A stretch of DNA of 64,000 bases from an uncultured Monoglobus sp. (GCA_947625055.1 CANQMT010000007.1:1-64000), one strand, 5' to 3'; counted from the first letter of the stretch, positions 18,113 through 29,753 are shown. Translations and numbers: made by a program. Notes: generated by a model not told the origin, from the letters alone.

Positions 18113-18149
18113 ACGATCGAAATTCTTTACAGCTTAAACGGTTGATGAT

Positions 18150-18198
18150 ATAATATTATCGGTAAAAATAATCATAAAATAAAAGTGGACAGAGTATT
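18150..18198. repeat. Dispersed 49-bp repeat, copy 1
   Basis: Begins ATAATATTATCGGTA and runs without gaps against 20440-20488 with 7 differences in 49 positions. Each copy leads into a hairpin. The two copies bracket the interrupted SLH beta-helix gene. Confidence 0.7.
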
Positions 18199-18225
18199 GA
18201 TCGGAATGCTCTGTCCTATTTTGTT
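18187..18225 (+). terminator. Terminator after the GH26-like gene
   Basis: Perfect GGACAGAG (18187-18194) and CTCTGTCC (18209-18216) arms, extendable by ATT/AAT, followed by TATTTTGTTT. Confidence 0.75.
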
Positions 18226-18307
18226 TCGGTATCGCCTTAATTATTGTGTCAATAATAATGTACATTGTCTCATATGCATTTTAAAAAATTTATAAGTTCA
18301 CAATATG

Positions 18308-18336
18308 TTTACAATATCGGCGATATATTTTATAGA
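18308..18336 (+). promoter_or_regulatory. Possible promoter of the SLH beta-helix gene
   Basis: TTTACA at 18308-18313 and TATAGA at 18331-18336, 17 bp apart. Moderate match; it lies about 65 bases before the ATG. Confidence 0.4.
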
Positions 18337-18400
18337 ATTTTAAGCCTGCTTTAAGGAATGTGCAGTATTATTTTGAAAGATTAATACAGGAGGTATCATT

Positions 18401-19018
18401 ATGAATGTCAAAAAAGTATTAGCGATCATCGCCACGGCGGGATTAGTTGTTTCATCTTCGGCTTATGCAGCGGAAGCGGATGGTATACCGCCCGAACCGC
18501 CCGCGGCAAATGAAAATGTTGGCGGACAGCCGCCCGAGATGCCGAACGGTCAGCAGCCGCCGGAAATGCCGAATGGTCAGCAGCCGTCTGAGATGCCAAA
18601 CGGTCAGCAGCCGCCGGAAATGCCAAACGGTCAGCAGCCGCCCGAGATACCAAACAGTCAGCAGCCGCAAATGAATGTTAAACTGCCGTTTACCGATGTC
18701 GCTGACGATGCGTGGTATCATGACGCGGTAGCGATGATGTATGGCATGGAAATAATAAAAGGCACATCGGATACGGAATTTTCACCCGAAGGCACATTAA
18801 GCGCAGCACAGATCTTGACAATGCTCTATCGTACGGACGGCGGCACGGACAGCGATGATATATGGTACGCGTCGGCAATGAACTGGGCAATGGCAAACGG
18901 TATAATAGGAGAAAATCTCGACTTCGCGTCCGCGCCCGAAGAAGATATAACGCGCGAGGATATGATGCTTGTGATATATAATTATCTTGTATATAAAAAT
19001 GAATTGCCGGAAGGATAA
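18401..19018 (+). pseudogene. SLH/beta-helix surface protein, N-terminal part (cut by in-frame TAA)
   Basis: 205 residues: signal peptide 1-23 (ending AYA), a low-complexity spacer of about five 9-residue GQQPPEMPN repeats (residues 41-89), then two SLH repeats (FTDVADDAWYHDAVAMMYG; WYASAMNWAMANG). Translation stops at TAA 19016-19018, between the second and third SLH repeat, and the same reading frame continues afterwards as the rest of the protein. AGGAGG precedes the ATG. Read together, the two parts form one surface protein of about 680 residues. Confidence 0.75.
18523..18669 (+). repeat. 27-bp in-gene tandem repeat
   Basis: About five 27-bp units encode GQQPPEMPN with small changes (S for P, I for M). 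Codon use differs between units (CCGCCC, CCGCCG, CCGTCT), so they are not freshly duplicated. Confidence 0.85.
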
Positions 19019-19024
19019 TCCAAC

Positions 19025-20443
19025 TTGTCTGAATTTACCGACGGCACTGATGTGTCCGGTTACGCTCTGACCGCGGCGAAATCACTTGTAGGCGCGGAAA
19101 TAATTCAGGGCGATGGCGATACGCTTCGCCCCAAATCAACATTGACCCGCGCGGAGACGGCAACAATTTTGAGCCGCATTATAAAGCCGCAGTCACCGCC
19201 CGACGGTATGAATGGCGGACCCGGCGGCTTCGGCGGCAGCGAAGAAGTGACGCAAGGCACAGCAGCGAATACTGTTTCCGAAGACGGCAGCATTAAAAAT
19301 ATGTCATATGAATCTTCGGGTGATGATGAGAATGCATTGCGTATTGACGGAGCGGCGGTCATGCTTGACGGGATTTCCGTCAACAAATCAGGCGGCGCGT
19401 CGTCAAATACGGAGAACGGAGATTTCTATGGTCAGAATGCCGCACTGCTCGCAACAAACGGCGCAAACGTTACGATAACAAAAGCGGATATAAAATCCGA
19501 CGCAAAAAACGGAAACGGTGTATTCAGCTACGGTAAGGGTACAGTTGTAAATATTTCCGATTCGACTATAACAACCAAAAATGATAATTCCGGTGGAATT
19601 CAAACCACCGGCGGCGGAACAACAAGTGCAACAAATTTGAATGTCGACACATCCGGCAATTCCGCTGCGGCGATACGCTCCGACAGGGGCGGCGGTACGG
19701 TTACTGTTGACGGCAGAACATATACATCTAACGGCTATAACTCGCCCGCCGTATATTCAACAGCCGATATTACCGTAAAGAACGCGGAGCTTACGGCAAA
19801 TAATTCCGAAGCGCTTGTTATTGAGGGAAAAAACTCTATCGCGCTCGAAAACTGTACAGTCTCGGGCAATATGAGTGATACAAAAGGATCAAGCTCTGAC
19901 GAGAATGTGCATAACGTTATGATATATCAGTCCATGTCAGGCGACGCGGACGTGGGAACATCGAGCTTTTCCATGAATGGCGGTACGCTTACGGGAATCA
20001 ACGGAGATATGATTTACGTCACCAATACGCGCGCGGTAATTTCTTTGTCCGGCGTTACGATAGTTAATAAGGATGCAGACGGATGCTTGATGCGTGTGAT
20101 CGGAAACAGCGCGTCGCGCGGATGGGGCAAGGCCGGTTCAAACGGCGCGCAGGCGGAGTTCACGGCTGATAATCAAATCTTAAACGGTGATATTATCGTC
20201 GATACGATTTCCTCGCTTGATATGCGCTTGACAAACAAATCTGAGTTCACCGGAACTGTCAACATCACAGAAAACACGCAGAACGGTGCGGCTGTCGCAA
20301 ATAACGCGGTGATCACGATTGACGAGGGTTCCATATGGACGCTTACGGGCGACTGCGTGATCACGTCCGTTGAAAATCACGGCACGATCAATTATAACGG
20401 ACACACAATCACGCTTGCCGACGGCACGGTACTTGGTGAATAA
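19025..20443 (+). pseudogene. SLH/beta-helix surface protein, C-terminal part
   Basis: 472 residues in the same frame as the preceding part, two codons beyond the TAA. It begins with the third SLH repeat (about residues 2-55, including TLRPKSTLTRAETATILSRI) and continues as a repetitive right-handed beta-helix-like domain rich in N, T, G and S, with recurring INGVTV-type turns such as VTITKADI and VNISDSTI. There is no signal peptide, so a separate product would stay in the cytoplasm. A GGAAGGA lies 10 bases before the TTG at 19025, so re-initiation is possible. Function is unknown; adhesion is a guess. Confidence 0.7.
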
Positions 20444-20488
20444 TATTATCGGTATAAATAACTATGAAACAAAAGCGGACAGGGTATT
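20440..20488. repeat. Dispersed 49-bp repeat, copy 2
   Basis: Second copy of the repeat at 18150-18198; it overlaps the stop codon of the SLH beta-helix gene. Confidence 0.7.
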
Positions 20489-20511
20489 ATTGACCCATGT
20501 TCGTTTTTGTT
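20476..20511 (+). terminator. Terminator after the SLH beta-helix gene
   Basis: Arms CGGACAGGGT (20476-20485) and ACCCATGTTCG (20493-20503) pair with one bulge and one G:U, followed by TTTTTGTT. Confidence 0.65.
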
Positions 20512-20560
20512 ATTGCGTTGATTTGATTGTTTTGTATGTAGCATTTCAACAATATGACGC

Positions 20561-20655
20561 TGCTCGCGGCATGAAATTTGTGCGCTGCGTGTGTGCTGCG
20601 CATAAAGATCCGGGGCGTCTCAGCCTTGCCGAAACGCCTTGATTATGGGATTTTA
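20561..20655. repeat. 95-bp double-hairpin repeat element, copy A
   Basis: Aligns without gaps to 29812-29906 with 15 differences. Hairpin 1 pairs TTTGTGCGC (20577-20585) with GCGCATAAA (20598-20606). Hairpin 2 (20611-20641) keeps 12 of 14 pairs. It sits between the SLH beta-helix gene and the end of the MerR gene, overlapping the latter's last bases. Confidence 0.8.
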
Positions 20656-21486
20656 TTTTATCAATCCGCTTCTGCTTAATCTGTCGATCTCTTCCTTGTC
20701 TAAATCCTTGATCGGGACGATAAGGCGCGATACATAATTCTCTCGCGAAAATTCTTTGCCGGTATAACCGCTTACGATACCTATGCCGCGCTTAAAGCCC
20801 GCGGGCTTCAGACCGAGTGCGCGGAGCTTTTCGTCAAACTCGGCATACGCTTTGCTTGTGGCTTGTTCATTCCCGTAGCACAGCATAGAAAATGCAGTGC
20901 AGCTTGGATAAAACACAGTGTTGGCGTCGGCGCATGACGGTTCAAGGGGCACACAGCAAATATAAGTGTTTTCGCCTTCCTTCTCACGCTCGTCATTGTT
21001 ATTTATAATAAAAAGCCGTTCCGATATAAGAGGTCTGTATCCCTTTTCCACGACCTCGCCGAAAAGATTATACATGTCACTGTATTTGTCGCTCCAGATC
21101 GTGCCCTTAAATTCTTTTTGGTAACAGACATATTCGGGCAGTGTTATGATTTCAAATTGAAGGTGCTGCTTATCATCCATCCTCAGCTTCATTTCCTCAT
21201 ACGCCTTTGTAAGAAGCGCAATACGGCTTTCGAGCGCGGCGAGAAGTTCGGGCGATTTGCCGTTTGACGCATAGTACGAATACGCGTCGTCATAAGTTAG
21301 TCCCATATTCAAAAACATTTGAATATGCAGGACCTTTGTCACGTTATAAATATCGTAATAGCGGTACCTTGTATTCTCATCGACGCGCGCGGGGGACAAA
21401 AGACCTCTGCTTTCCATACGCAGAATAGTCGAACGTGAAACGCCGCCGCATTTGCACACCTGACCTATCGTAAATAAATTTTTCAA
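20653..21486 (-). CDS. MerR-family transcriptional regulator with GyrI-like sensor domain
   Basis: A 277-residue regulator. The N-terminal winged helix-turn-helix has FTIGQVCKCGGVSRSTILRMESRGLL (in two parts) and the RYRYYD wing; a coiled coil spans about 85-115; the rest (about 120-260) resembles a GyrI/BmrR-type ligand-binding domain, so it probably responds to a small hydrophobic molecule. TTG at 21486 is chosen because GGGAG lies 8 bases upstream; GTG 21495 would touch that site. It is divergent from the giant surface gene and may control it. Confidence 0.82.
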   Translation of the reverse strand: MKNLFTIGQVCKCGGVSRSTILRMESRGLLSPARVDENTRYRYYDIYNVTKVLHIQMFLNMGLTYDDAYSYYASNGKSPELLAALESRIALLTKAYEEMKLRMDDKQHLQFEIITLPEYVCYQKEFKGTIWSDKYSDMYNLFGEVVEKGYRPLISERLFIINNNDEREKEGENTYICCVPLEPSCADANTVFYPSCTAFSMLCYGNEQATSKAYAEFDEKLRALGLKPAGFKRGIGIVSGYTGKEFSRENYVSRLIVPIKDLDKEEIDRLSRSGLIK

Positions 21487-21533
21487 AAAAATCACTCCCG
21501 ACTATTGATTTGTTCATAGGTGAATATGTTATT

Positions 21534-21562
21534 ATTATACTGTGTATAAAGAAAAATGTCAA
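21534..21562 (-). promoter_or_regulatory. Promoter of the MerR-type regulator
   Basis: On the minus strand, TTGACA (21562-21557) and TATAAT (21539-21534) are perfect and 17 bp apart. The 17-bp spacing is standard, not the long 19-20 bp spacer of MerR-activated promoters. Confidence 0.85.
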
Positions 21563-21675
21563 TATTTAAAAGCTTTTGACGAATTATATATAAAAAATAA
21601 AGGAGAAGGTCAACAGGATACTAAAGGGAAAACAATTAATTAAAGACATAAATATATTTACAAGGAGGATCGAAA

Positions 21676-24600
21676 ATGAAAAAAAGATTTAAAGGCTTTA
21701 TCTCGGCCGCGCTGGTTCTGTGTATGCTGATGACGATGGTTCCGTCGCTTGCGTTTGCACAGAATACGGACGAATCCGTTTTGCTGCCGTCGTCCCGGAT
21801 GAACGAGCTTTCGGAAAACGAGGAAGCAAACGGTGTTATCTATATGGGAACCGCGGGCGAGCGCGTCAGCGAGAACGGTAATTATTTGCTGACTGTCTAT
21901 CGCGGCGGCAGCAGCGAGGGCGAGGCAGCGGTTTTGGTTAATACCATCGATGTTTCAGCCGCGATCAAAGAGGATTATGACATTTTGGAGGACGGCACGG
22001 AGTATTACGACCTCGGCGGCACAGTCATGGAGCGCAACGCATACTATGACGCCCGCGAATCAGTGGATAATTACATTGAAAGCGTAAATGAAATTAAAGA
22101 CGAGCTTAAGGACAACAGCGAGAATAGCGATGGCGAAGCTCCCGAAAGCGAGCTTGCGGAAATCAAAGAAGAACAGACCGGTGAAGAGACAAGAGCTATA
22201 GCCTCCGACGGAGAGTTATTGTCCGACGGTGATTTTCTGTCCGAAATGTTTGAGAGCTACGGCGGCGCGGAAATCACACCCGAGGAATATCAGGCAAACG
22301 CCGCGGAGCTGAACAAAGATGTGAGTGATAATATGGCGGATTATATTGCCGTATCATCGTCAACTCTGATAACCTTTGCCCCGGGAGAAACCGAAAAGCA
22401 GATAGAGATCGAGATCATGAGCGACCGCGAAGCCGAGGGCGATGAAATATTCACGATGCTTTTGTCAGCTCCTATGGGCGCGGAGCTTGGCGACCTCAAG
22501 ACGACAAATCTGACGATCGAAGACGACGAGGAAGCGGAAACGGCGTATGTGGGCTTTGAATCAGACACCCTCCGGGTCAAAGACGGAAAAGTAAAAATCA
22601 TAAGAAGCGGCGCGGACTACACGCTGGTATCCGCGGATATGGTTCTGGAAAATGGCGAGAGCACGACCGTTTACATAAAGCCTTACGAGACAGAAGCGGA
22701 GGTCGAGCTTGACATAACAGGCAGCGGCGAGCAGGTCATAACTCTTGAAAACTTCAAAGGCTGCGAGGCGGGAGATATAACATCCTGCAAGGTTCTGTTC
22801 GGCGAAAACTCAAAGGGCTTGACTCTTCGCGAGATACGAAACGCTTCGGGTTTGCCCGAGCTTGAGGTGCAAAAGGACGGTACAGCGCAGGCGGTGGGTG
22901 TATATACTGACGCGTCGTCGTTTGAACTCGATAATGTTACAAATAATCTCACCGCAAACAATCCCGCGTATAAGCTGCGCGTTGATTATGTGCCGGGTCA
23001 GTATGACGCGTATGGTCATCTTTACGGCAAAATCATGGACCCAAGCTACGTTCCGGAAGTATATGTCGGCAATTACTATTTTCCCGATGGATTTGTAACC
23101 GGTCAATTCAGCGGAGATAAACACTATCATCAATATTCGGACTGGCACAAGGACGGAGCCTACGACAGCCCTGACGGATACATAAATCTGGAGTATTATG
23201 ATTGGTGGACAGGGAACAACGGAAAGAGTTACACAATACTTCAAAATGTTAATCATGAGATTTACCAATATTATGCCGTTGACTGGAACAACAAGCCGTA
23301 TTGGAATTTTTCGCCCAATGAAGCAAACGGTTTATTCGAGATTTTCAACAACAATTCGGCCTCAACTCAGAAGGTATATAAACACGCTTATTTTGACAGA
23401 ACCAGAACGGCTCTGACCGCTCTTGACGGTAACATGCCGCAGCGGATGTATGGCAAAATCCAAGTATACGCTTCCGATGAGAACGGTAATGCTACTCCCG
23501 ATCCGATCATTCACCTTTACGGCATTGCGGCGATGTTCAGGAAATTTGATGTCAATCTGGAAGCATCCGGAACAATGAAGTTTAAAAACGGAAACGATAC
23601 TGTTGATAAAGTTCCCTGTAATCCGACACTCGGCGTTGGACATGAGCTGAGATATTACGACCAGACTCTTGCCATAGAGGGAACCTTCGCAACAGATGAC
23701 GCCACGATGCCCGGTGAACTCATAGGCTATAAGGTAACGACCAATCATCTTGACGAGACAGGAAAGTCGTCGGTGTTTTATTATATGGCGAACGAACGTA
23801 AGCCTTGGGAAGCGAAAAATATTTCTATCTCTGAATCAAGCGTGCCTTCCGGTGATATCCACTATGGTCCCAATATGACCAACATACACTTTGACGACAA
23901 TTTCGTTAGTATTGTTGACAGCCATCTCCGCAAGATCACGGGCAGCGGCCTTAATTGGAAAACCGACTTGAGCTTCAAGCCGCTGTATGACTATAAAAAC
24001 GTTGTGGTTCAGATCAATTCATCGGCGGACGGAACACTGGAGGGATATTCCCCGGGAGAATATAACGATCTGCATGCGGGAGATGTTCTCAGTCTTTTGG
24101 GAATTCCCGCCGATCAGAGCAAGGTTTTTGCCGGAGTAAAAATAGAGGCGAGAGCCACAAATAACGTGAATGAAGAAAAGCTGATCGACCAGACAAGATG
24201 GTCCGACAACCAGTCGGCGCTGTCTCTGACATTGGGTCAAAACGGCTGCCGCTATTATGTTCTGACTCCTGTGTTCAAAGAAAAACAGGGCAACTACATA
24301 TCGTATGCGCTGGGTGAAAACAGCGGCAATCTGTCTGTGATGAATGTGCTGTCTCCCGAGCAGATCGATACGATCAACGCGGCTTATCCGGAATATCAGC
24401 TTGACAGAAATCAACTGATATACATCTGCGACCCGTCAGCCGAGGGCACGACAGAGGCGGAAAAGCTTGTGAATATGATAACCGCCGTGCCCGGCAAGAT
24501 ATACAGAATTCAAGCGGTCGGAAAAGAAAACAGCGACGGTACGTATTGGGCGCCCGTATATGAAAATGAATATAATTTTAGCAACACCCCTGTGAGCGGA

Positions 24601-25557
24601 TATACAACGTACGTTGTCGCGTCAAACGAGCTGGCTCAAAACATTGTGAATATCAGCGCTGTTTCGGCGAAGCACAGCGACGACGCGTATATCGAACTGA
24701 ATGGCAATATAAAAAGCCGGGAGTACTCGGTACGCGAAAGCTCCGAAAACATGGGTACTATGCCGATGCAGGGATTGACGGTTTACGGTTCCGGCGTGAC
24801 ATCGAATATGTGGATGACTTTAAGAGATTCCGGCGAGACGATAAAGACCATATATCCCGAACTGCCTCAGACAAGCACGGACGAGAGCGGTTTCTTCTCT
24901 CTGCCGGGAATAGTTGTGCCCGATATAGGCGCGGCTTATGTAATTTATTACACAAACGGAGATATTGAAGGAATTCGCGCGATAAGACCGCAGGATGTAA
25001 ATAAGAAAAACGCGGATATAACGTTTTATAAAAATGCCACGGGTGATGATCCGGGACGCGAAGATTACCAAACGAACTATCAGGTCAGCGCAACAAAATC
25101 GGGATATATTGAAACTTTGACCGGCAATGTTATAACCCCGGTATTCACCGAAGGTTCGCCATATCCCACAAATGTAAATTATCGGTTTGACTCCGGCTCA
25201 AATACTGTTGAGTACGGAACGGCGGGCAACAGCGTGCCTATTCTTGACGACTATCTGACCGTTTCGACCAATGTTAACTTAAACGGTCGCCACGTCAGAC
25301 AGGTTATATTCACTCTTGACAAAGTCAAGAGCGCGGATATAGATTATACGATCGATGCAAAGGTAGGGCAGACGTTGTTTGAGTGCGACTTTGGCGGCAA
25401 AAACATGCAGGATGTGTTTGAACCGGGCGACAAGATATATATAACATTAGTCGATGAGGAAAGAGAGAGGTCAAATATCAGCTTCTTGACGAAAACGGAA
25501 ACATCGTCACAGATTCAAGCGGAGATCCCGAATATCAGACCGAGTATGAGGATATAA
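21676..25557 (+). pseudogene. Giant SLH surface protein, N-terminal part (frameshifted)
   Basis: 1293 residues as read, of which about the first 1264 are in the true frame. Signal peptide 1-28 (ending AFA). A Calx-beta-like domain begins near residue 60 (VSENGNYLLTVYRGG) and seems to resume near 220-290 (ITFAPGETEKQIEIEI, EGDEIFTMLLSAP), with about 115 acidic residues inserted. A long aromatic- and glycine-rich beta region follows. At about 25461-25470 the frame is lost in an AG tract, and the last 29 or so residues are out of frame. AGGAGG precedes the ATG. Confidence 0.78.
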
Positions 25558-25592
25558 AATATACCAAGGTATACAGTGGTCTGAGCTTTTAT

Positions 25593-28500
25593 GTGCCGAT
25601 GGTCGACGCGGTTCCGCAGACCTTCACGGTACCTGACAACGGAATGAAAGTTGATCTTCCCGTTGTGGGCGATGTAATGGGCAGCGCAACTTCCGGCGTC
25701 ATCAGTTTTAATAAGAACAAGTGGGATGAATCTACAGGCATTGACGGCTATTCTCTGGTGTTTGACATAAACGCAAGTATTCTCGGAGCGCCATCGAAAG
25801 CGGCAACGGACGTATTTAAGGATGTTAAGAAAATGAAGAACGATGCGTCCGAGGCTGCAAAGGATCCCACAAACCTCAAAAATTATGTTGATAACTACGG
25901 CTGGTGGAAAAAATATAGCACAAGTGAAGATATGAAAAAGCAGACTTTCCAAGAGGCATATAAAAAATCGCTGGTCGATACTTTCGGTAAAAACAAAATT
26001 AATCTTAATGTTACAGTGCTGATGGATTTTGATTTTGCGTACAGCGACACGCAAGGCACCTATATTTCGGTAGGATCTCAGATTGCCTTTGGAGGAACAT
26101 TCAAAATTTCACACACGTTCTACACGGTAATAAGCAGTGTTCCCTTGTTTGTGAAGCTTACGGGAAGCGTGACCGCTCAATTTCAGGCGAATCTACCCGA
26201 AGTCAGCAACTTGACCGCGGATAAGTTCAGCGAGTACGAAAATCTTTATGATGCAATGCCGCCTGTTGATGCCGGACTGTTCTTGCTGCTTACCGGCAGA
26301 ATCGATGCAGGCGTTGGAATTTGCGGCGTATTGTCGGCGCGCGGAATTTTGGAGCTTGACATAACAATATTTAAGTCCTGGGTGGATATAGTTAACAACA
26401 GCGGAATTATGGCGACGCTGAAAGGCGGCATAGGTATAGATCTGCTTTTGTTCAGCTTTGAGTACGTTGCCGAAATAGGCACGGTCGGCGCCGGAATATA
26501 TGAGGATGAGACCGGCTGGGGCAGCGGTGCAAACGTTGCGTCGATCGCTTCAATGCTTGGCGACGGAAGCATCAGAACCTATAACACCGGCGACGGCGGC
26601 AAGGTAGGAGAATATTCCGATTCGGCACAGGCGGCAGACGCAGCGGGTTATACTACCCTGCTTGAAAACGCGCCCGAACGCACCAGACCCAAAATTGTTA
26701 CCTTAAGCGACGGCAGAAAGTTTATGGTATATATCGGCAGCGACAGCACAAGAGAGCTTGACGCCGACAAGAACTGCCTGTACTACAGTATTTACGAAAA
26801 CGGCGTATGGAGCGAAGCCCGGGCGGTCGAGAACGACGGCACAGCCGATTCTACACCGCAGCTCGCCGTAAACGGAAATAATGTGCTGATTACCTGGGCG
26901 GACGCAACGCGGGCATTTACCGGAACGGACGATGAAAAAACAATGCTGTCACTCTTTGATATAAGCACTGCTTTGTTTAACGGCGACGAAAACTCATTAT
27001 CGGAACCGCTTAATTTGAGCGCCGACGAAGACAGATATGAAAATATGTTTATGGATTACGATCCGGTTATCTGTGCCGATCCCGACAGCGAAGACGGAAG
27101 CGCGGCGGTTTATTACATAAAGAAAGACCTTGGCACCGCGGTGAGCGATGAGGATCTGGTTGATCCGAACAAGACATATCAGACTGTCGCAATGACGCTC
27201 TGGAACGGCGAAAACGCGGGAGATGAACGTTTTATAACTCTTGAGGGCGATCCGTTTATAATGAACTTTGACGCTGTTATGACCGAGATTTCCATAAACG
27301 GCGAAAAGCATATGTTCACGGTTTGCACATATGTGCTTGACGAGGACAATGACCTTTCAACATCCGAGGATAATGACGTCTACCTCATGTTCTATGATGT
27401 CACAGCGGATAAGACATACGCGCCGATAAATCTTTGCAATGACTATTTAGCCGATTCGTCGCCGCAGATCGAAAAGCTTTGGGATAAAGATTCCGAAGAA
27501 ATTATTGTGACGTGGATGACCCAATCGAGCAGCGATGACAGCGATTCGTTCACGTCTAAGCTCAGGACGGTCAACATATCTTCTCTCATAGATCTGGCAA
27601 AAGAGAACGGCGAAAACGTGGCCGATATGATAACCGAGCCGGACTTTAATATTCCGGTAACTTCGGTGGTTCTTTCCGAGAGTAAAAACGAGGATATATC
27701 TCTCACGGAATATAAGTTATTAAAAGGCGGAGACGGAAACACATATCTGCTCTGGACGGATAACGGCAGTATGGACGAGAAAGATTATTCTATCGAGCTT
27801 TACGCGGCGGTGGAGTACGCTCCAAACGGCGACGAAACCGACGGCTGGAGCAAGCCGGTCAGAATAACCGACTTCTCGGACTATGTTCCCAACACGGTTA
27901 TCGATGAGTTTGCCGCTGCGGTCGGAAATGACGGCGAGTTTACTCTGCTGAGTAATATGTATACTCAGAATATAGACGAAAGCGGCAGACCCGTTTATTC
28001 CGAAAACGATCTGGTTGAATTCACGATCGACACAAGCAAAAAAATCGCGGTAGATCAGGAGTCCGGTGCGGCGGCAGTCTTCTCGGATCCTCTGCCCAAG
28101 GCGGGAGAGAGTACGGATGTTTCGTTTGACATAGTAAACAATGGTCTTATGAAGCTTGACGGATATGAAGCGGTCGTGACCGTTGGCGGAGAGATATTCG
28201 GCACCGCGTCAAGCGTCAACGAGATCAAGGGCGGCGAAAGCGAGACGGTTACGATCAACGGCGTAATGCCTGATACACTTTCCGCCGAAACGCCGATAGA
28301 GATATCGGTTAAGTCCGGCGATGGCGCATCAAGCGACGTATACAGCGGTAAGGTTCCGTTTAGCGCCAACATTGAATTTGAAACAAAGTCCCTGAAATAT
28401 GAGAAAGGAACGATCAAGTACACAGTTGACGTCACCAACAACGGAAATGCCGCCAGCGGCGATTTCGTAACAGAACTCAGCAGAGTCAAAAACGGCGAAG

Positions 28501-29666
28501 GTCTTGTCGGAACGACGGCATATGAAAATATTGAGTCGCTTGCTCCCGGTGAGACTGTGACAAAAGAAATAACTCTCAGTCGCGAGACCTTAAAGCCGTC
28601 TGATTTCGGCAGCTTGGGACTGGCGGGGCTGAGCCTGAAGGCGGTCAGCGGCGAAGACGAGATAGGCAGCAACGTTATGCGGCTTTCGTCCGAACAATTT
28701 GCGGGAAGAATAACCATAAACGGAAGCCGGGCGCCGCTTACTGTCGCCGAAAACGGCAAAAAGGCGCTGAACGTTCAAAAGACGCCCGATGATGATGTTG
28801 GTGTGTATACATTTGAATCCGCTGATCCAAATATTGCGTATGTTGACGAAAACGGAAAACTGACGGGAGTTAAGCAGGGCGAGACGACAATAACGGTAAC
28901 GGAGACAAATTCCGGTCTGTCTCAAACCTTTAACGTTACCGTAACCGAACCCGATAACACGCCTACGGCTCCGCCCGAGGCAACCGGACGTCCGTCAAGC
29001 AGCGGCGGAGGAGGCGGCGGTTCAACGTGGAGCACAACAACCGCTCCGACAGCCGCTCCGCCTGCCGAGGCCACAGAAGCGCCGCAGGCGACGGCGGCTC
29101 CGAATTCAAGCGGCGCATGGTTCACGGATGTTCCCGAAAACGCGTGGTATTACGATTCGGTCAAATACGCGTATGAGAACGGCTTGATGAAAGGTGTAAG
29201 CGACACCGAATTTGAACCCGATAGTGATATTACGCGCGGTATGTTCGTGACGGTTCTCCACCGCATGGAAAACGAGCCGGAAGCAAACGTCGGAATCGCG
29301 TTCAATGATGTGGCGGCTGACAGCTATTACGCGGACGCTGTGGCATGGGCAAGTGAAAACGGTATTGTAAACGGCGTTTCCGAAGCGGAATTTGCGCCTG
29401 ACGACGCAATCACGCGCGAGCAGATGGCGGCGATGATTTACCGCTACGCCGTATATAAAGGCGCCGCGCCGACGGGAGCGTGGGCAATACGGCTTGATTA
29501 CGCGGACCTTGCGGATATTTCCGATTACGCGGCGGAGGCGGTCATGTACTGCAAGCTGAAAGGTATTATGATAGGCGATGAAAATAACAACTTCGCGCCG
29601 CTCAGTAACGCTGCGCGCGCGGAAGCCGCGGCGGTGTTCGAGAGAGTGCACAAAGCGGTAAAATAA
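25593..29666 (+). pseudogene. Giant SLH surface protein, C-terminal part
   Basis: 1357 residues from the first possible start, but the coding frame is already open from about 25461 (KYQLLDENGNIV follows the break), and no ribosome site precedes 25593. The part holds a beta-propeller-like region (SDGRKFMVYIGS, TPQLAVNGNNVLITWAD), two CARDB-like Ig repeats (VSFDIVNNG, YTVDVTNNGNA), a Big_2-type Ig domain (ADPNIAYVDENGKLTGVKQG), a T/P/A/G-rich linker, and three C-terminal SLH repeats. Joined with the upstream part and two bases removed, it forms one protein of about 2,662 residues. Confidence 0.8.
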
Positions 29667-29727
29667 ATCAAAGGAACTGCTGCTGAGCCGTGGTTTTTGG
29701 CAGAAGTAAAATTTATCTGCGAATTAT

Positions 29728-29753
29728 AGGGGCCGCTTTGCGCGGCCCCTTTC
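29728..29753 (+). terminator. Terminator of the giant surface gene
   Basis: GGGGCCGC and GCGGCCCC arms with a TTTGC loop, followed by TTTCG. About 60 bases after the stop codon. Confidence 0.75.

Noticed and set aside
18523-18669. CRISPR-like array
   Set aside because: The 27-bp units are contiguous without spacers and encode an in-frame peptide repeat.
25455-25480. Programmed ribosomal frameshift in the giant gene
   Set aside because: No classical slippery heptamer and no downstream stimulatory pseudoknot was seen; the AG repeat better fits slippage or error.
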